In this document: piece after piece, positions 6,536-10,123 of the stretch | Position numbering within the stretch: the first letter of the stretch is position 1 | How the letters are laid out: each line of letters opens with the position of its first letter | From: Bacteroidales bacterium | GTDB taxonomy: Bacteria; Bacteroidota; Bacteroidia; Bacteroidales; BM520 | Assembly: GCA_028701815.1 (NCBI GenBank) | Contig: JAQVPY010000071.1 | Location: 1-10,123, forward strand | DNA: 10,123 nucleotides | Direction of reading: 5' to 3' | Made by a program: the position numbers and the translations under genes | The notes under the pieces: generated by a model | What the model saw: only the letters and a program-made list of their open reading frames with translations | Told to the model about the DNA's origin: nothing | Databases searched by the model: none

Positions 6536-7324
6536 ATGAAGACAAAGGCTGAAATCGTTGAAAACTGGCTACCGCGCTATACGGGTTGCGAATTGGGCAC
6601 CTTCGGTGACTATATCCTTCTGACAAACTTTCAAAAATATATAGAAATTTTTGCCGAACAGAATAATGCCTTTATTCACGGTCTCGATAAATCGATGCCG
6701 AGTGCCACCTCCGGCGATATCACCATGATCAACTTCGGAATGGGCAGCCCTAACGCCGCCCTTATCATGGATCTGCTTTCGGCTATTACCCCTAAAGCAG
6801 TCCTTTTCCTCGGTAAGGCCGGTGGAACCAAATCCAAGAATAAACTCGGCGACCTGATTCTTCCTATTGCTGCGATAAGAGGCGAGGGAACGTCTAACGA
6901 TTATTTTCCGATAGAAGTCCCGAGCCTTCCCGCTTTTAGTCTCCAAAAGGCTATATCTACCGCAATACGCGACGCCGGCAAAGACTATTGGACAGGCACC
7001 GTTTATACAACTAACAGACGCGTTTGGGAACATGACGAAGAGTTTAAAGAGTATCTTAAGAAAATAAAAGTGATGGCTGTGGATATGGAAACGGCAACTC
7101 TGTTCTCTGTGGGCTTCAAAAATTCTATCCCCACCGGCGCTCTGCTGCTCGTATCCGATAAACCGATGATTATGGAAGGTATTAAAACCGCCGAATCTGA
7201 TAAAATGGTTACCAACACTTTCGTCGAAGACCACGTCAGAATCGGTACCGAGTCCTTGAAACTGCTCATCAACCACGGCACTACGGTTAAACACCTTAGA
7301 TTCGAAAATGAATACGAAGAATAA
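6536..7324 (+). CDS. amn: AMP nucleosidase, short Bacteroidota form
   Basis: A 262-residue cytoplasmic enzyme of the nucleoside phosphorylase superfamily (PNP/UDP type), predicted to hydrolyse AMP to adenine and ribose 5-phosphate. Seen: N-terminal WLPRYTG (11-17) and YILLTNFQKYIEIFA (26-40); phosphate/ribose-site segments NFGMGSPNAAL (66-76) and GKAGG (93-97); VDMETA (182-187), the ribose-binding Met-Glu motif of the superfamily; and SDKP (207-210). It lacks the long N-terminal domain of the roughly 480-residue enterobacterial Amn, as is usual for the form annotated in Bacteroidota. A different purine or nucleotide substrate cannot be excluded from motifs alone. The stop lies 4 bases before the preferred holA start, so the two are likely cotranscribed. 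Position opposite the NUDIX/ARH gene suggests it may consume AMP released from ADP-ribose. Confidence 0.88.
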   Translation: MKTKAEIVENWLPRYTGCELGTFGDYILLTNFQKYIEIFAEQNNAFIHGLDKSMPSATSGDITMINFGMGSPNAALIMDLLSAITPKAVLFLGKAGGTKSKNKLGDLILPIAAIRGEGTSNDYFPIEVPSLPAFSLQKAISTAIRDAGKDYWTGTVYTTNRRVWEHDEEFKEYLKKIKVMAVDMETATLFSVGFKNSIPTGALLLVSDKPMIMEGIKTAESDKMVTNTFVEDHVRIGTESLKLLINHGTTVKHLRFENEYEE

Positions 7325-7328
7325 TCCG

Positions 7329-8330
7329 ATGAAATTCGAAGAAATAGTATCAAATATTAAAAACAAAATATTTTCACCCGTGTATTTTTTATCGGGGGAA
7401 CAACCGTATTATATCGATTTTATCTGCAATCTCCTCGAAGAAGAAATTCTTACGGAAGACGAAAAAGGTTTTAATCAAACCGTGGTTTACGGAAAAGATT
7501 CTAACGCCCAGGATATTATACTTACGGCACGACAGTATCCGATGATGGCTACATATCAAGTGGTTATTGTTAAAGAGGCCCAGGATCTGTCAAATATCGA
7601 AATGCTTAACGACTTCGTGGCTAATCCCCCTGAATCCTCAATTCTGGTTCTTTGCTACAAGTATAAAAAACTCGACAAACGCTCTAAACTGGCAAAAACG
7701 CTGCAGGGACCAAAAACTGTTTTCTTCGAGACCCCTAAACTGTATGATAACGAGGTGCCTGCATGGATAGAAAACTACTGCCTAAAAAAAGGCTATAGGA
7801 TTTCCCCTAAGGCCGCAATGCTTCTCGGCTTTTATCTCGGAACCGACTTACAGAAGATCGTCAACGAAATCGAGAAACTGACCCTCGTGGTTCAAAAGGG
7901 ACAGCAAATTACAGAGTCACATATAGAGAAACACGTGGGTATCAGTAAAGACTATAATGTGTTTGAATTGCAGAATGCACTCGGCGCACGTGATGCCATT
8001 AAGGCGACAAGAGTGGTGATGTATTTTGCTGATAATGAAAAAGCGGGCGCGTTGCCGATGGTGACAATCTCCCTGTATAATTACTTTGCCAAAGTGATGA
8101 GATATCACTTCGCTACTGATAAGTCACGTACAGGAATAGCTCAAGCCCTTGGCGTAAACCCCTTCTTTGTAAAAGACTATACCCTCGCCGCCACCAATTA
8201 TAAGCCGCGTAAAATTTCCGAGATCTTCTCGATCCTTGAGGAATATGATCTAAAGGGAAAAGGTGTCAACAACTCCTCTGCACCCTCCGGCGAACTGTTG
8301 AAAGAAATGATTTTTAAAATATTAAATTAA
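7329..8330 (+). CDS. holA: DNA polymerase III subunit delta
   Basis: A 333-residue protein, normal for HolA, the clamp-loader subunit that opens the beta sliding clamp. The N-terminus has the conserved SPVYFLSGEQPYYID (16-30). The AAA+-like part follows without a functional Walker A, as expected for delta. Later segments such as GFYLGTDLQKIVNEIEKL and the final LKGKGVNN near the C-terminal helical domain agree with bacterial delta subunits. The frame also has an ATG at 7308, which would overlap the AMP nucleosidase by 17 bases. ATG 7329 is preferred because the family normally begins just before the FEEI segment, and it leaves a 4-base gap. No promoter of its own was seen; it probably shares the AMP nucleosidase transcript. 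Confidence 0.9.
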   Translation: MKFEEIVSNIKNKIFSPVYFLSGEQPYYIDFICNLLEEEILTEDEKGFNQTVVYGKDSNAQDIILTARQYPMMATYQVVIVKEAQDLSNIEMLNDFVANPPESSILVLCYKYKKLDKRSKLAKTLQGPKTVFFETPKLYDNEVPAWIENYCLKKGYRISPKAAMLLGFYLGTDLQKIVNEIEKLTLVVQKGQQITESHIEKHVGISKDYNVFELQNALGARDAIKATRVVMYFADNEKAGALPMVTISLYNYFAKVMRYHFATDKSRTGIAQALGVNPFFVKDYTLAATNYKPRKISEIFSILEEYDLKGKGVNNSSAPSGELLKEMIFKILN

Positions 8331-8344
8331 ATTTATCCTAATTA

Positions 8345-10075
8345 ATGAAAAAACTTTTATTTGTATTCGCTCTGGCAGTAGTATCCATTGCCGGTTTTAC
8401 ACAGAGCCCCTCTAAAATTGAAAAAGAGCTTCGCGAAGAGATGAATATCCGCGGAGAAGATGAATTAATCCGTATTAATATTATTATGGAAGCCCAATAC
8501 GACCAATTTGAGCTTCGTAGAAAATCTGATGGCTTCCTCGACAAAGAGGAAAAACGGGATTTTGTTATCAAAGAGCTGAAAAATTATTCTAAATATAATC
8601 AGACAGGAGTAACCTCTGTCCTTAAAGACTATGCCCAACGCGGCAAGGTCGAAAATGTTAAGCAATATTGGATCTTTGATGGCGTCAACTGCTATGCTAC
8701 GGCTGAAGTAATCAACGAACTCTCTACACGTTCGGATATCGAAATCATAGGCTTCGACAGAGAACAATGTCTTATCCCTGCCAATGAAATCCCGACAGAA
8801 GCCGATAATACACGCGAGATAACATCTAATATTACTAAAGTTAATGCCGACGACGTATGGGATCTCGGTTATACAGGTGAAGGCGTTATCGTAGCTGTTA
8901 TCGACACCGGCGTAAACTATAACCACAGCGACGTTTCCGACCACATGTGGGATAATCCCGACTATCCTAATCACGGCTTTGATTTCTATAATAACGATAA
9001 TAATCCTATGGACGATATGGGTCATGGAACCCACTGCGCAGGTACTGTTGCGGGCGATGGAACCGGTGGCTCCCAGACGGGTGCGGCTCCAGATGCCACT
9101 ATTATGGCTGTGAAGGTTCTTAACTCCAGCGGAAACGGCAGCATCAGCAATATATGTGATGGTATCGAGTTCGCTGTTGAACAGGGCGCTCACGTTATCA
9201 GCATGTCGCTCGGTTTCTATGGCGGCGGCTCTACAGCGGAAAGAATACAGTTTAGAAATACTATGATAGGAGTCCTCGAAGCAGGCGTCGTGGGTTCTAT
9301 CGCAGCAGGAAATGAAGGCACCAGCGTCGGCAACCTCGTCAATATCAGGGTCCCCGGCAACTGCCCCCCTCCATGGTTTCACCCCGACCAGACCCTAACA
9401 GGCGGTATGACCTGCGTTGTATGTATCGGCGCTACTGACTCCAACGACGCTATCGCTTATTTCTCTTCAAGAGGTCCCGTTACATGGCAGGCGATAGACC
9501 CATGGAACGATTACGCATATACCAGCGGCAGCCAGACTCAAATTGGTCTCATCCGTCCCGACGTTTGCGCCCCAGGCGTAGATATCAAATCATTAAATTA
9601 TACGGGCTCCGGCTATACAACCATGTCAGGAACTTCTATGGCTACCCCTTGCGTTGCCGGCGTTATGGCTCTTATGCTCTCTAAAAACATGTACCTAACA
9701 CCCGCCGAAATCGACGAAATACTCGAAACTACCGCCGTCCCTTTGTCTACTTCTAAAAGTAATGTCTTCGGCTCCGGTCGTATCGACGCACTCGCAGCTG
9801 TAAACGAAATCGCTATTGGCCCGATCTTACTTAATACTGTTGTATTGAATGATAATCAGGGTAATGGAAACGGCTTGTTGAACCCTGGAGAAAGTGTCAC
9901 ACTTAATGTCTCTATGGAAAATAACTCCGAAGCAGCAGTTAATAACGTGTCAGTTACTATGAGCTCAGATAATCAATATGTTACAATCACTGATGCTACT
10001 GAAACTTATGGAAACTTCACAGCAGGCGAAATTAAGAATATCAACAACGCTTTTGCCTTTTCTCTTGCTGCCTAG
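8345..10075 (+). CDS. Secreted subtilisin-like (S8) serine protease, end closed by a suspicious TAG
   Basis: A 576-residue exported endopeptidase. Order: signal peptide about 1-20 (Lys-Lys, hydrophobic core, cleavage near FTQ); a propeptide to about 160 that probably acts as inhibitor and folding aid; S8 catalytic domain about 165-490; then a beta-sandwich module (about 495-576) starting ILLNTVVLNDNQGNGNG, rich in Asn and resembling CARDB-type repeats. The triad is complete: D187 (AVIDTG), H227 (GHGTH) and S431 (GTSMATP), with oxyanion N323 (AAGNEG). An insertion with WFHPDQT follows N323. The frame continues open after TAG 10073-10075 for 16 codons to the window edge, with beta-strand-like sequence, so the module may be cut by a nonsense mutation and a C-terminal secretion signal lost. 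It begins 14 bases after holA, without a recognised promoter. Confidence 0.92.
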   Translation: MKKLLFVFALAVVSIAGFTQSPSKIEKELREEMNIRGEDELIRINIIMEAQYDQFELRRKSDGFLDKEEKRDFVIKELKNYSKYNQTGVTSVLKDYAQRGKVENVKQYWIFDGVNCYATAEVINELSTRSDIEIIGFDREQCLIPANEIPTEADNTREITSNITKVNADDVWDLGYTGEGVIVAVIDTGVNYNHSDVSDHMWDNPDYPNHGFDFYNNDNNPMDDMGHGTHCAGTVAGDGTGGSQTGAAPDATIMAVKVLNSSGNGSISNICDGIEFAVEQGAHVISMSLGFYGGGSTAERIQFRNTMIGVLEAGVVGSIAAGNEGTSVGNLVNIRVPGNCPPPWFHPDQTLTGGMTCVVCIGATDSNDAIAYFSSRGPVTWQAIDPWNDYAYTSGSQTQIGLIRPDVCAPGVDIKSLNYTGSGYTTMSGTSMATPCVAGVMALMLSKNMYLTPAEIDEILETTAVPLSTSKSNVFGSGRIDALAAVNEIAIGPILLNTVVLNDNQGNGNGLLNPGESVTLNVSMENNSEAAVNNVSVTMSSDNQYVTITDATETYGNFTAGEIKNINNAFAFSLAA

Positions 10076-10123
10076 GCCCCTGCATGGAAGTATATTAAAT
10101 TTGTATTCACTGCTTATACTCCT
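10076..10123 (+). pseudogene. Possible remainder of the protease beyond an in-frame TAG
   Basis: These 16 codons are in the same frame as the protease and contain no stop. They read APAWKYIKFVFTAYTP, a plausible beta strand completing the module that precedes the TAG. Whether this is a decayed tail, a sequencing error, or chance readthrough cannot be settled because the window ends here. Confidence 0.4.

Noticed and set aside
6569..7366. 265-codon minus-strand open frame opposite AMP nucleosidase
   Set aside because: It is a shadow of a well-recognised enzyme gene, with no recognisable protein features.
8465..9382. 305-codon minus-strand open frame opposite the protease
   Set aside because: It lies wholly antisense to the S8 catalytic domain, whose triad and motifs are intact in the plus frame.
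10073..10075. TAG recoded as a sense codon
   Set aside because: TAG ends the exported-protein gene at 4322-4324 and other genes use TAA; no suppressor tRNA is in the window, so a true stop or nonsense mutation is simpler.

Overview
The window looks like a chromosomal piece of an AT-rich Bacteroidota genome, most likely of the order Bacteroidales. Four intergenic spots carry the Bacteroidota -7 promoter box TAnnTTTG (TATCTTTG or TATTTTTG), ribosome binding sites are weak or absent, and the recognisable proteins (MutS2 with GPNAGGKS, the short AMP nucleosidase, HolA, an ECF sigma/anti-sigma pair, a secreted S8 protease) fit that phylum. The genus cannot be told from the sequence.

Layout. 1-1917 (minus) is the first 639 codons of mutS2, which runs off the left edge. 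A divergent promoter region (1918-2102) separates it from a plus-strand operon: an ECF sigma factor (2103-2576), its zinc-finger anti-sigma factor (2582-3079) and a secreted, probably propeller-like protein (3098-4324). A convergent minus-strand gene of unknown function (4387-4854) follows. The two convergent genes share a compact junction in which the plus-strand terminator lies inside the last codons of the minus-strand gene. Upstream of the unknown gene is a 235-base region with a -7 box and nested complementary segments that could form a branched leader RNA. Next, on the minus strand, is a fused NUDIX hydrolase / ADP-ribosylglycohydrolase (5090-6349). A second divergent promoter region (6350-6535) leads into a plus-strand series: AMP nucleosidase (6536-7324), DNA polymerase III delta subunit holA (7329-8330) and a secreted subtilisin-like protease (8345-10075). 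The protease frame is closed by a TAG but stays open after it to the window end.

How the parts could work together. The sigma factor, membrane anti-sigma factor and exported protein form a plausible cell-surface signalling unit. The NUDIX/ARH fusion and the divergent AMP nucleosidase could form a chain: ADP-ribose removed from a substrate, cut to AMP plus ribose 5-phosphate, then AMP split to adenine plus ribose 5-phosphate. This chain is inferred from families and position. MutS2 and HolA are housekeeping genes.

Most worth a second look: the possible structured leader before the unknown gene (about 4866-5060); the NUDIX/ARH fusion beside AMP nucleosidase; a GC-rich palindromic repeat carried in frame inside the anti-sigma gene (2783-2852); interlocked terminators at 4308-4435; the in-frame TAG near the protease end; and two AATTNNN heptamer arrays, one in each divergent promoter region. 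No rRNA, tRNA, CRISPR array or insertion sequence was seen.
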